64,000 bases of DNA, from assembly GCF_963855985.1 (NCBI RefSeq), contig NC_087119.1, positions 8,844,001 to 8,908,000 on the forward strand, in the 5' to 3' direction. The position numbers were made by a program, and so were the translations under genes. Every line of letters starts with the position of its first letter. The stretch's first letter is position 1. Under the pieces are notes generated by a model. The model saw only the letters and a program-made list of their open reading frames with translations. It did no database searches and was not told where the DNA came from. Source of the stretch: Ostrinia nubilalis. Lineage: Eukaryota; Arthropoda; Insecta; Lepidoptera; Crambidae. Of the stretch, positions 21,806 to 33,242 are shown in pieces.

Positions 21806-22341
21806 CAGTGTTGTTCCTGACAAATTTAGGGTTGCCGTATTCTAATTCTAAAATTGCCGTATTTTTAAGGAAAACTAAGAAAAATTGCCGTATTGTGCAA
21901 AATGTTTATTTGGAAGGTTTAAATTAAAAAAATACAAATGATGTATTATGTACTATGCGTATACTTACTACTTTTAAACTTATTCTTCACTTATAAAGGT
22001 TTTGAATAAATAGTTTAGTCCTAGAACCGACCCGAATAAAAGTGAAGAATCTACCAAAATGAAGACCAAACGATTTTAGACATTAACATCTCGGAGATAA
22101 GGTTGCATTTGGTTGAATTATGTTGACGTTTCTTTTATATGGTTTACAAGTTGGTGCGTTCCATTAAATGAAATATTTTTTTTGTTTACTAAAACTCATG
22201 AAAAACTCATAAAACTCTACATTAATCAATTGCCGTATATTTTGATACGGTAATGGAAGTGCTGCCGTATACCGTATTTATGGTGCCTAAGAGGCCTAAA
22301 TGCCGTATATTACGGCAATTGCCGTATCAAGAACAACACTG
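21806..22341. mobile_element. hAT-like MITE with 8-bp TSD
   Basis: The 536-bp element begins CAGTGTTGTTCCTGA and ends TCAAGAACAACACTG. A perfect 8-bp duplication GGAGACAG flanks it (21798-21805 and 22342-22349). The CAGTG end plus 8-bp duplication is the hAT hallmark. TTGCCGTAT motifs repeat near both ends, like subterminal transposase-binding sites. Confidence 0.85.
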
Positions 22342-22349
22342 GGAGACAG

Positions 22350-23004
22350 GTACTCTGTGTCACAGATTACTTATCTCTGTGTCTATGGCTACGACAGTGT
22401 TGCCAGCGGTTGCCAATGTTGCTCCCGTCCACAGATATAGATTAGAGCTCCCGTCCCTTCTTCTTCTTCGAGGTCGACGTAATTTTGTGCTATTTTCAAG
22501 TTGTGAGACGAGTTTAGAAAATGGGACCAAGTGGGATGGGACATGAGTTATTGATATAATGAAGGATATTAAATGATACCCCTTTCCATAGCTTCCCACC
22601 CTTTGAGTCTCAAAAAATTTGTGGCGTTATTGAGACTTTCATCTTACCTACTTGAGAGAATCCGAAGAATCACACTGCAGCTGCACTGTTTTGTTTCATT
22701 TGCCCACACTCATGCACGTTCACGAAAACTTAGTGGTTAATACAGGGTGTTTGGCGGAAGGTTAGACCAGTGGCGGCGTAGCATGGGTTGGCCTACCGAT
22801 TCGAAGATTGATTTGCCCATGCAGATGCGCCAACAAGGAAATTAGACGAACGACTTTTGATTTAAGTTTTTCGATAAAACAAAACTGCTATAGTTTCACA
22901 TTCCCGCCAAGAACCTTCTCTTTTTTTTCTTAGCTTTCGCGGTTTGCGTTTAGCCACAAGTGCCACAACGGTGTCCTTCTCATTTCTCATCACTCACTTA
23001 TATA
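22350..23004. other. Repeat remnants, no gene
   Basis: At 22744-22754 a CAGGGTGTTTGGCG element end occurs alone. At 22773-22795 the sequence AGTGGCGGCGTAGCATGGGT is a truncated copy of the MITE present in both palindrome arms (45052 and 56000). The rest is unassigned. Confidence 0.45.
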
Positions 23005-24716
23005 CAGGGTGTTTGGCGCATCGTGTGCCAAAATGATTTGGCGGATAGAATGGGTCATTTCCTATATTTTCAGCCCCCATAACACGTTCCATGCCAGGCG
23101 GCTACTTTTATATTAATTTTTTTAGTAATTTCACCAAAATACCCAAATCGCATCATTTAATTTCGATTTTAAAAAAAACTACTAGGCGTAGCCTCAAAGT
23201 AAATATTTTGTTTTGACGTGCATTGATGTAGGGTTGCATCGAATTTAAATTTACTGGCAAATATCATCTAGTTTTTTTTTAATTCAGCTTTGAAGTTTTC
23301 CGAAAAGTTAAAAATGGACTGAACATTTAAGTTTACATGGCTATAAAAAAATAAATAAAAGAGATAGCGATCTTTGGATTTTATCAAAACTTCTCTAGTC
23401 TATCCCCATTCAAACGGTATACTAATCTTATTTAAATAATAACAATAACTTCACAAATTCCTTAAATTAGTGCATTGACTCTACTCGGACTGATTTGCGA
23501 AATTTGTGTTTATAGCCCCTTTTTGTGTGAATAGCACGTTATTAAACACCTAACAGGTAAAAATTATTTATCTTATGCAATGTAAAAACCTTTTCCCTAT
23601 CGTTTTTCAATGTGGATTTCTTGAATTTAAAGACGAAAATAATTATTTTGATCGTTTATTAATTATTACAAATTTAGTTCAAAATGACCGCCTCGGCAAC
23701 GTATACACTCACGACATCTTCTTCTAATTTTGACTGTTGTCGTATGCAGCCACATTTCTCTTTTTATTACTACAAAGGCGTTTTTTATTCATTGTTGTAG
23801 TTCTTCTATTGTTTGAATCCGTTACGTACACCATTTCTTTAGCTCGTCCCCAGACGTAAAAATCTAACGGAATTAGGTCTGGGGAATGTGCAGGCCACTG
23901 TATAGGGCCATCTCTTCTAATCCACGAGTAGAAAAAAAGTAGTCTTTGTAGTAATAAAAAGAGAAATGTGGCTGCATACGACAATAGTCAAAATTAGAAG
24001 AAGATGTCGTGAGTGTATACGTTGCCGAGGCGGTCATTTTGAACTAAATTTGTAATAATTAATAAACGATCAAAATAATTATTTCCGTCTTTAAATTCAA
24101 GAAATCCACATTGAAAAACGATAGAGAAAAGGTTTTTACATTGCATAAGATAAATAATTTTTACCTGTTAGGTGTTTAATAACGTGCTATTCACACAAAA
24201 AGGGGCTATAAACACAAATTTCGCAAATCAGTCCGAGTAGAGTCAATGCACTAATTTAAGGAATTTGTGAAGTTATTGTTATTATTTAAATAAGATTAGT
24301 ATACCGTTTGAATGGGGATAGACTAGAGAAGTTTTGATAAAATCCGAAGATCGCTATCTCTTTTATTTATTTTTTTATAGCCATGTAAACTTAAATGTTC
24401 AGTCCATTTTTAACTTTTCGGAAAACTTCAAAGCTGAATTTAAAAAAAACTAGATGATATTTGCCAGTAAATTTAGATTTGATGCAACCCTACATCAATG
24501 CACGTCAAAACAAAATATTTACTTTGAGGCTACGCCTAGTAGTTTTTTTTAAAATCGATATTATATGATGCGATTTGGGTATTTTGGTGAAATTACTAAA
24601 AAAATTAATATAAAAGTAGCCGCCTGGCATGGAACGTGTTATGGGGGCTGAAAATATAGGAAATGACCCATTCTATCTGCCAAATCATTTTGGCACACGA
24701 TGCGCCAAACACCCTG
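23005..24716. mobile_element. Foldback element with 773-bp arms
   Basis: The arms 23005-23777 and 23944-24716 are both 773 bp and almost perfect complements. The ends read CAGGGTGTTTGGCGCATCG, and TA repeats flank both sides as for Tc1/mariner insertion. The 166-bp spacer codes a transposase fragment (separate entry). The whole can fold into one long hairpin. Equal arm length and high identity suggest a recent inverted duplication or arm-to-arm gene conversion. Confidence 0.85.
23778..23943 (-). pseudogene. IS630/Tc1-mariner transposase fragment
   Basis: The spacer reads WIRRDGPIQWPAHSPDLIPL and then DFYVWGRAKEMVY. WPxxSPDLxPxDFxxWG is the block around the third catalytic acidic residue of IS630/Tc1/mariner transposases. 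Only about 50 residues survive, without the first two catalytic Asp residues, so it cannot be active. It explains the origin of the foldback element. Confidence 0.75.
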
Positions 24717-24722
24717 TATATA

Positions 24723-25104
24723 CAGGGTGTCCCAGAATGGGTGAATCAAACTGCTGCTGCTATCCCTTAAAAATATGAAAAAAAAATAAAGCGCTACAAG
24801 GAAACAAAAAAGAATTTTTGAAAAAGTGAAAATAAATCAGCTTTGCCTAAGTATTTACCTAGTTATCTGGCTATAATTGCTGCGTTTGGAGTTTATTTGT
24901 ACTTTTTTCTTACTAATATTAATTGTACATGATCGCTTCGTTTATCTGTCAACAAACTTTTGAAAATAATGACTAAACTTCGAGTTTAGAGCACTTTATA
25001 TAAAAAAAAATTCCGAACAAACTTTTTTTTCATATTTTTAGGGATAGTACATTAGTAGAGCTACCTCCCCTAGCAGTTTGATTCACCCATTCTGGGACAT
25101 CCTG
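24723..25104. mobile_element. TA-flanked MITE with long TIRs
   Basis: The 382-bp element starts CAGGGTGTCCCAGAATGGGT and ends with its complement (one mismatch, ACATCCTG). It lies directly beside the foldback element, separated only by TATATA, and shares the CAGGGTGT end. Confidence 0.75.
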
Positions 25105-25147
25105 TATACCACAGATTATTAAAAAAGAGTTTATAAATCAATAGAGC

Positions 25148-25251
25148 TGCCCCCTAAACAAAATGCACTTTTTAACAAGGATTTTTCGACCACTTTTCGA
25201 CTAGTTTGCGATTAATTAGTGTGCACTTTGTCTAAAACTCTAGACCCACTG
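25148..25251. mobile_element. MITE family A, fragment
   Basis: It contains CGACCACTTTTCGACTAGTT and GTGCACTTTGTCTAAA followed by CTAGACCCACT, as in the copies at 28668 and 32915. It is diverged. Confidence 0.5.
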
Positions 25252-25429
25252 GTATTTTTTATCTGTGAATAGAGTAAATCCTTTGAATCAATCTCTCATC
25301 AGTTAGAATCGAAACACTGAAAATTAAATCGATTCCACACATTCGGTTAATCTACCTTTTAATGCTTTTAAAACTTAAAAAAATATTACATTAAATTAAT
25401 GTTCTAAAGAAATAAACATCGAAACTTCT

Positions 25430-25578
25430 GATACGGTAGATAAAATATTATTCTACCAGGTTTTAACCCTTAATTAATTGGAAAAAAGTTTGACAAATAC
25501 AAAACGGTAAATAAAAATATTATTCTACCATGTTTTAACCCTTAATTAATTGGAAAAACGTTTGATAAATACAAAACG
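25430..25578. repeat. 72-bp direct repeat, two copies
   Basis: The block TATTATTCTACCA(G/T)GTTTTAACC occurs twice at a 72-bp period, with the following AATTAATTGGAAAAA also repeated. Confidence 0.7.
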
Positions 25579-26202
25579 AGATTGATTGTTATAATAAGGT
25601 GATTTTTTTGCATATAATATTAAATTTGAAAAAATCTAAATCCTGGAACAGTGGGGTTAAAGGGAGGTTTTACTGTGGGAAATTATGGCCCTTTCTTCAT
25701 AACGGCATGCAAAATTTTATCAAAGTGGGAAATATTTCCCAGTAGGTAAGTACAGGAAGGAATTACATGATACGATTTGTTCATAATATGGACTACTGTT
25801 TAAATACTAATCTTCTTCACCCTGCTTTGCTTGTCATTTTATGAACGACAATTTACGACAGTTTCTTCGAGCTCTTATTTGGTTATTATTTTAGACTTCA
25901 TTTTCTTATTAATTGGAAAATGAAAAAAAAAACAATTTAGGTTACGTAGATAAGTAGGTATAGCCTGACCAGGAACATAAAAACCCTGGCATAGAGGCGC
26001 GTCAATTGCATTTGATAGTGCAACACTGAGTACCTACAGTGGTACCTGTGTTAAATTAATAGGCTAACTTTATGTATCAGGATTCAGGATTGCGGGCTAA
26101 TTTGATAGTTTCATAAATTAACAAAAAAATAATATTATAGGTAACCTGGTTTAAATAAATTAAATGATACCATCAATCGAGCTAGTAGGATTTATATTAT
26201 TA
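25579..26202. other. No gene seen
   Basis: AT-rich sequence with no recognised element or ORF. Confidence 0.5.
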
Positions 26203-26405
26203 CTAGCGGCCGCCCGCGACTTCGTACGCGTGAATCCCGTTTTTCCCGCTAATTCCCGTTCCCGTGGGAATTTCGGAAATTCCTTTCTTAGTGCACCTCT
26301 ACGGTACCTAAGCTACGTCCCTTCCAAATTTCAAGTGCCTACGTTTAGCCGTTTAGGCTGTGCGTTGATCTGTCAGTAAGTCAGTCAGTTTCTCCTTTTA
26401 TATAA
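26203..26405 (-). repeat. Helitron-like repeat, minus orientation
   Basis: It begins, on the plus strand, with A and CTAGCGGCCGCCCGCGACTT, the complement of the end seen at 1661. The CTAG end and the GC hairpin favour a Helitron-like origin. Confidence 0.45.
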
Positions 26406-26493
26406 TATTTAGATTCATTAATAATTGTCAATGAAGTTTTCAATTACTGTTGCCATTAAAAGAAATTAGTACCATTAGTTTTCCGCAACATGC

Positions 26494-28559
26494 TTGATTT
26501 TAAAGCGCGTCGTTGAGTTGACAGTAAGTTGGAGTGAAATGTTTTGATACATTTAGTTTATTACCTAACTGCGTCAGAAGGAGGGTGGGTTATGTTTATT
26601 TTTAAATTATTCTTACCTAATATCCGCTTTATCGGGGTTTTCAGGTGTATTTCATACATTGGTGCAGAGGAATAGTGAAAAAGTTATGACCATGTAAAGA
26701 AAATTGAAAAAGATTTCATCAAGCAAGTTTGAGTAATTGAAATGCTGAAAGAGCGATTTATATTATACAGGCTGGAATATTGTAATGCCACCTGGAGGGA
26801 AAGTACCTACCTACTCTTAATATTGTAGATAGAATTTTTTTCTCAAAGTAAACATTCCTTTATTTTTGAAAAGAAATAGAACTGCATTCAAAGATTTCCA
26901 AAAATTTGCTTGCCACACCCGGGAATCGAACCAACTAAAATCTATAAAAAATTACATCCTCTATTTTTATTACATCGATCGTTAGGGTTAAGTATAAGGA
27001 TGAAATCTCTCTAACAAACTTGATAAATCAAATGAAAGGAAAACCATGAAATCTTACAATTATTTTGATAGTGTTACAGAAAATTGTATGGTATAGTAGT
27101 GACATTTAAAAAAATATCGAAATCTATGAATGCAGTTCTCTTTTTTTTTTTCAAAAATAAAGGAATGTTTTCTTACAATAAAATTTTCTATCTACAGTAT
27201 TAAGAGTACTTTCCCTCCAGGTGGCATTACAAAATTCCACCCTGTATAAATACCTCTTTAACTTGATCATCTATTGAAGAACAAGAAATGCAAGTGGAAT
27301 TCTTAGAATCATTTTCTAGTTCTGAATGAAGTGATAAGTTATAATTAGTATGATACATAATAAAATTATTTACAGTAATATACGGTTTACTTATTTTCAA
27401 GACATGTTTTTATGTTAAAAACCCGATTTATAACAACATTCTTCATACACATACCTAAAATGTATAGGTAGGAATTCGTACTTCATGTTCATTAATATTA
27501 AAGTCATAAATAAAAAATTAAAAAGTATCAAGATCGTTTAATCCAATTTCCCCAGTATTGCACTCAACAAAGTTTATTTTCCCCATTTGCCATGAGATTC
27601 TGGTACACCTATATTACTTAGATTTTGCAAATTGGTTTTGGAAATTTGTTTTGGTTTTATCAAAGCATTAGATTATTAACGGTGAAAATGTTATGTTAAA
27701 GCCTTACTTACTTACATTACCTACTTGTTATAGGTACCTAGGCATTACTTGTTATAGGTGTACCAGAATCTCATGGCAAATAGGGAAAATAAACTTTGTT
27801 GAGAGCAATACTGGGGAAATTGGAATAAACGATCTTGATACTGTTTAATTTTTTACTTTTATGACTTTTTAGTTTAATAGTGAACATGAAGTACGAATAT
27901 ACATTTTAGGTAGGTACGTGTATGAAGAATGTTGTTATACATCGGGTTTTTAACATAGGAAAATGACTTGAAAAATAATTAAATCGTATATTACTTTAAG
28001 TAACTTATTTTAATAAGCATCATACTTTTAACTTATCTCTTCATTCAAAACTAGACAACTCTTGGGTGACCCTAGCTGAAAAATTAAAAACTGCTAGATT
28101 TAAAAAAAATGGATCTGTCAACAGCACTGCATCAGGGGTGATTTACTGTTTGTTCTCCGAATGACTATCGTGAATACACCGATCAAAATGGCGCGAATAG
28201 TTATGCGCAACTTTAGGGCCCTGTAACTTCTTTATTTGTAGAGATATTTTCATGATTCTTTCACAATTATTATTAGTTTTACTTATATTTATTTCAAGTT
28301 TATTTGAAAGAAAAAAATTGGAAACTTCTCCATTATTCAATCTTGCTTGATGAAATCTTTTTCAATTTTCTTTACATGGTCATAATATTTTGACCATTCC
28401 TCTGCACTGAGATATACCTGAAAACCCCGATAAAGCATCTATTAATAATAATATTAAAAAAACATAACCCTCCTTCTGACGCAGTTGGGTAATAAACTAA
28501 ATGTATTAAAACATTTCAGTCCAACTTACTGTCAACTCGACGACGCGCTTTAAAATCAA
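26494..28559. repeat. Nested inverted-repeat complex
   Basis: The outer arms 26494-26734 and 28338-28559 are complements (for example TTAAAGCGCGTCG against CGACGACGCGCTTTAA). A second pair, 27374-27612 and 27755-27995 (about 240 bp each), lies inside. A separate MITE (26768-27244) sits between the left outer and inner arms. The two inverted pairs share one centre near 27.6 kb, so this may be one foldback element enlarged by insertion. Confidence 0.7.
26768..27244. mobile_element. TA-flanked MITE inside the complex
   Basis: It begins CAGGCTGGAATATTGTAATG and ends with the near-complement, flanked by TATA. The 477-bp element has subterminal mirrored sequence with CAAAAATAAAGGAATGTTTT. Confidence 0.7.
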
Positions 28560-28667
28560 AGATTGACTTTGAATTATGCCTTATTTTACAATTCTCATTG
28601 AAAACAATATGACTTGCTTGAGCTTTTTCGACTTTTTCAGAAAAATAACAAATAGTCAAGAAGAGCC

Positions 28668-28795
28668 CCCCTAGACAAAACTGGACAAAACGCACTTTTT
28701 GATCGAATCGAAAATCGAATCCGTCAAAACTATGGTCAAAACTCCATACAAAAAAGGGGCTTTTCGACCACTTATCGACTGGTTTGCGATTATAA
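28668..28795. mobile_element. MITE family A, copy
   Basis: It reads CCCCTAGACAAAACTGGACA, then CGCACTTTTTGATCGAATCG and GGTTTGCGATTATAAT, closely matching 32915-33020. The right end is cut. Confidence 0.55.
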
Positions 28796-29259
28796 TCACA
28801 GAATAATAATAAGTACTACGTACAGAAGTTTTTCTTCGCGAAGGTATTCAAAAAAATGTATGCTCAATGTCATCAACAATATGGTGTAATTTAGCTTGTC
28901 TTAAGAGTCGAGCACCGTTTTGTTGACATACGTCAGTGATCGGTACTGTCTTGATGCCATAGGGCTGACTGCTACAAGAAGCTACTGTGTCGCCATCTAG
29001 CGCACCACACTTGCATTCACTGCTCTTCGCGGCAACGCGCAGCTAAATGCGGCCGCCAGTTATATAGTGTAAGAGCTAGCACTTAAATATTTTATAACAC
29101 ACCTCAGAATACGGAACAAACCAGAAACCGTCAACGGGCGTAAATGTGTATTCATATAAATTACTCCAAATCGCACTAATGTGACTTTAGAGCAATTAGT
29201 CAATGGCCGGCGCGCGCATTGTTTACATATCCGTCAGATTGACACTTTATAATTAAATT
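28796..29259. other. 5' flank of the THAP gene
   Basis: No ORF is seen. A GC-rich patch at about 28990-29060 and another at about 29205-29220 could belong to a promoter, but no motif decides it. Confidence 0.35.
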
Positions 29260-29336
29260 ATGCCGTCTTGTGCCGTTCCAACATGTAAGAATGCTACTGG
29301 AATTACGAAGAAAGTGCATGGAATCATGTTTTATCC
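29260..29336 (+). CDS. THAP-domain protein, first exon
   Basis: From ATG 29260 the exon encodes MPSCAVPTCKNATG and then TKKVHGIMFYP, stopping two bases into a codon at the donor GTAAGT. Met-Pro-x-Cys-x4-Cys at the very N-terminus, followed about 15 residues later by Gly-I-x-Phe-x-x-Pro, is the start of a THAP zinc finger (C2CH), a DNA-binding domain found in P-element transposase and in host regulators. The remaining Cys and His should come from the next exon, which I cannot find in the expected place. It may be a truncated or decayed gene. Confidence 0.6.
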
Positions 29337-29599
29337 GTAAGTAGCACATTTCCAATTCATTTTAATTAAATAATAATTTTCAAAAAAAATCACGGTTGTA
29401 TTTTGTAAGTGTTGCCACAGGTCAACGGAATATTTTACCCTACTTTTTTATATTGAATTACATTTGTCTATAAAAAATTCACGCGTTAATTTTGTTAGCG
29501 TTACCACAGAATAATGGAATATTTTCCCCATCCTTTTTGTTTTAATTAGTTTTTAGTGTAATTTCATTCATGACATGACAACCTGATTAATTAAATTAT

Positions 29600-29665
29600 A
29601 AGTGCCACTTGTGGTCTAAACTGAATAAATATTTTTGATTTTGATTTGATTTTAATATATTGAAT
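29600..29665 (+). repeat. Retroelement 3' tail fragment
   Basis: GTGCCACTTGTGGTCTAAAC followed by a TTTGATTTTGATTTGATTT run looks like a lepidopteran LINE or SINE tail. It lies in the THAP intron. Confidence 0.35.
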
Positions 29666-29853
29666 TAATTTATAATATTACTCCCTAATAATGAGGAGAT
29701 AATAAATTACTATCGTGAATTTCATACTTTCCCATTTATTCAAAAGTAAGGCATTGGTATCAACAGATTAGCATCAGCAGCAATATTTGTATATTTAATA
29801 ATAATTTTAAGTAATTAATTATTGCTTACATACTTACTCTGATTTTCTTTCAG

Positions 29854-29942
29854 GATACACAGCCAGAGTTGCCTCGCAATCAAATTCAAGTATTGGTGAT
29901 GTTTTTGATTTGGATTCTGTTTTTGACTCCAAGAAAAGTTAA
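29854..29942 (+). CDS. Possible terminal exon of the THAP gene
   Basis: After a good acceptor (TTTTCTTTCAG) one frame reads YTARVASQSNSSIGDVFDLD and then SVFDSKKS with a TAA stop. The acidic, soluble look suits a C-terminus. That frame needs one base from the preceding exon, but the THAP exon leaves two, so a missing middle exon or a different gene model is required. Confidence 0.35.
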
Positions 29943-29996
29943 ACTAAAAGCACTACTGCGCCGTAAACAAATGTTTTGTTGTCGATATGTTTACAT

Positions 29997-30002
29997 AATA
30001 AA
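29997..30002 (+). terminator. Candidate poly(A) signal AATAAA
   Basis: AATAAA lies 54 bases after the stop of the possible terminal exon and supports its reading as a 3' end. Confidence 0.45.
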
Positions 30003-32090
30003 GAACCTTAAGTTTCTTTTTTGTTTTACTTGGCATTCTAAAATTTATATTCGACTTTTGTAATTGACTTTTAAATAACATATTATACCTACATATAGTA
30101 TATTACACTATTTAATAGAAATAAATAATCATCTACACTTAGTTACTTCGGAATAAAAATTAAATTCATAGGTAGGTAGGTACCTACTATCTATGCCTAT
30201 GGCCAGTCAAGTCGTCTCGTTCTATCGCAAAGAATCACCATTTGATAAGAGCGAGAGCAAAAACGGAAATGGATAGTTAACACTGTGGCCGTGTGTACTT
30301 ATTTCACTTACTTATTTTTTACTTGTTTAACATCTCTTTAAAAAATTACATAATTTTACCCCAAAAATGGGGGTGTCACACGGCGCTAGTAACACTAAAG
30401 GGGGTAGAGGGGCGCGGGAGGGGAAGTATTTTGGACACAAGTTGCCGCGTAGAAATGTTATCGAACACTCCTTCTGGTTTGTTCTGTATTCTGAGTAACA
30501 CACATAACTGTGACAATTTATTTCACGTGGGCGAAGCCAAAAAGCTAGTAAGAAATAAAAATTCAATTCAGTAGGTATTTCAAACCAAATTTTATTACAT
30601 AAACAAACATTATACTAATTTCATTATGGGCCCTTAGTATGTGAAAACTGCAATTGACGATATTTCGCACTGTTGATGGGATGATATTTTCGAAAACACG
30701 ATTAGAAAAAAATTTTCTCGAAAAAAAACATTTACCTCTGGATTTTTTTATAAAAGTTTAATATGACCGTGTTTTACAATAATAAAATTCCTATAAAATC
30801 ACAAAGGTATCATGTTTGCCTCTTTGATTTCCTGGCTGTTTTAGATTTCAAAAACCTAAATATATTAATTTATTAACTTTCTGATAAAAATGTGAATGGC
30901 TCTTACGATGTCCCCCCCTTAAATCAAAATGTCTTTATTTGGTCTATATGCCCATCATCACTACGTAATAATTATAAAAAAAGTCGCTTTCCTGTCTGTC
31001 TGTCCCTATGTATGCTTAGATCTTTAAAACTATGCAACAGATTTTGATACGGTATTTAGGGTTCCGTAGCCAAATGGCAAAAACGGAACCCTTATAGATT
31101 CGTCATATAGTCTGTCTGAACATAGAACGTTTTTGTGCACTTTTTAAAATGAGTTAACCAAGTATATGGCTATTAGACTTGCACACGTCCGTCCGTTTTT
31201 TGTAGGATTAATATAATTAAGTAACATTTATTTTTTGCATTCGGCTCTTGGTCTAACCCAAACGAAACACGAACAACTAATGAACTAACAATGAACAAAG
31301 TTGATAAATTAGTAATATGTAAATAATGAATTTGTTTTACGAGCTGTCCCGGCGTACTTCGTACCGCAAATTAATATAAAGTTGTTTATAAAATCGCAAT
31401 ATTAATTTTTGAAAGTAGGGTCATTGTGCTGGTTTTCTATCTAACTTCGGTTTTCGTCCATTTCACTGAGCTGCCATAAACACATGCGTAAAATTTGAAT
31501 ACAAAGTATTGTATTCACAGAAGGCAGTAGCCATCCCGCGCTAGTTTTGTTGCAATCTATAATGCCTAAGCAACAGTTCTACCTAAATGAAAATGTAATT
31601 TAAAAAGTAGTGAGTTCCAAAAAATTACGTAAATGCGCGGCCATACACCGGTCACCGGTACATTGCAGAAATCATCGCGCTAGAAAAAAAACGTGCTGAC
31701 AGGAAAAGTTTTTGGCACGTATGTCTAATTGATAGCATTATAAACACAATTTTAAGTGTTTATTAAACTTCTTCATACAAAATTAAATCTTAGATGACTA
31801 AGGGTAATTTTTTTAAATCATAGCTCAGGTCATATAGCAGGCAAATCAACTCGGAAAGGGATCAACAACGTATCGCCTTTTGTGGCATGGAGGTAATAGT
31901 GGAGAGGAAATATAGATCTATACAAAAATTCGACAAATTAATGACAAACAGCTGTTTATCTCTTTCTAACTTACCCCTGGTGATGTATAAAAAAAAGAAA
32001 TAGATAATGTTTGGTCAGTACTCATTCTGGCAACATTTTCATGTGACGTCACTAACTACCTGACTTGCGCCGAGTAGGTACCTACATACA
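30003..32090. other. Repeat-rich, no gene
   Basis: This is AT-rich. At 31059-31100 it contains the insect-wide repeat AGGGTTCCGTAGCCAAATGG, which forms a small hairpin with CGGAACCCTTATAG; a relative lies at 40646. The upstream TCTGTCTGTCC tract belongs to the same repeat. No host ORF is recognised. Confidence 0.45.
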
Positions 32091-32091
32091 A

Positions 32092-32215
32092 GATTTAAGA
32101 AAATAACATATTTATAGGCAATCAGCTGACAACTACACGCACACACACACACACACAAATACTTGTCAGCTGATTGCCTATATTGCGGCCATGTTGTTTT
32201 CTTAAATCGTGTATG
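32092..32215. repeat. Inverted repeat with a (CA)n loop
   Basis: Arms of about 48 bp (ATAGGCAATCAGCTGACA against TGTCAGCTGATTGCCTAT, then AAGATTTAAGAAAA against TTTTCTTAAATC) enclose a (CA)n microsatellite at about 32136-32156. It may be a MITE whose centre expanded. Confidence 0.65.
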
Positions 32216-32907
32216 TATTTATAATGCGTGTAAATGTGTGCGTAATGTACCGAGTACGTTTATTTTAAAGTTACGCCAAGTCCATGAGACATTGATATAC
32301 GTCAGTGTTTTGCGAGCTGTCATTGCCCTTCGCGCACTGTCATCGGCGAGGCAAGGCGTTTACGTTACGGTGCGGATTGTGTGTGCGTTGCAGTATGGAC
32401 TTTAGTTGACTGTCTTTATGAGCACTCGAACGACATAAAATAATATGATACATTTATGTAAGGGTATTTTAAGATCACAAAGTTGGCAACTCCGATAGTT
32501 GGACGAAAACCAGCGCAAAGACCCTATCCTGTTTGACACCTATAATAATTGACAATAGCTGGCTCGGCGAACTTCGGCAAACTAATGTGTGACGTGAAGT
32601 GCCAAATCGCGGAAAATGTCGGAAGAAATACATGAATTTGCATGAATTATCATGAATAACAATAACCACTTATTTACCTCTCAGTGTCTTCAGGCAACTT
32701 AAAAAAAGTACATTGTGTGTTTTTCTTATTATTTAGGCAGTTAAATTACTGCACAGTATTTTTTACACAGTATTTTTTTCCATAATACAAGAGTACGCGT
32801 GCGTGTGTCAATGCTCGCTCGTATCTCGTATGTGACGCCTTGTCGAATCGCCTCCTGTAGGTGGGCTATCGTGCGTGTTTTGTTTTCGATGTGAACTCGC
32901 GGAGATG
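32216..32907. other. No gene seen
   Basis: Short ORFs without known features; no clear element ends. Confidence 0.45.
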
Positions 32908-32914
32908 AACAAAA

Positions 32915-33078
32915 GCCCCCTAGACAAAACGCACTTTTTGATCGAATCGAAAATCGAATCCGTCAAATTCCATACAAAAAAGGGGCTTTTCGACCACTTT
33001 TCGACTGGTTTGCGATTATAATGGCACTTTGTCTAGACCCACTGGCCTGTTATAATTTGCACTTTGTCTAGACCCACA
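32915..33078. mobile_element. MITE family A, copy with doubled end
   Basis: It starts CCCCCTAGACAAAACGCACT and ends GCACTTTGTCTAGACCCAC at 33024-33042. The end motif is repeated at 33057-33077, directly before the LINE target duplication. Confidence 0.6.
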
Positions 33079-33079
33079 G

Positions 33080-33093
33080 ATTACAAAATTTTT
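33080..33093. repeat. Target duplication of the I-type LINE, 3' side
   Basis: ATTACAAAATTTTT here equals 38129-38142 at the other end of the LINE (14 bp). It runs into the poly(T), which is the poly(A) tail on the minus strand. Confidence 0.85.
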
Positions 33094-33242
33094 TTTTTTT
33101 TTTCTAACAGGTTTAACGGCTTCGGATAGTATCCTTTCGGCCAAATCTTTAAGTATTTTCATCCATGAGTACTTTCTGAGTATTTTTTACAATGGATATG
33201 AGTTGAGGATTTCTGTTCTTCTGTGTCTATGTTGAAATGTCT

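Noticed and set aside
30293..30574. A 93-aa frame and its antisense partner
   Set aside because: No conserved features, and similar length is expected by chance.
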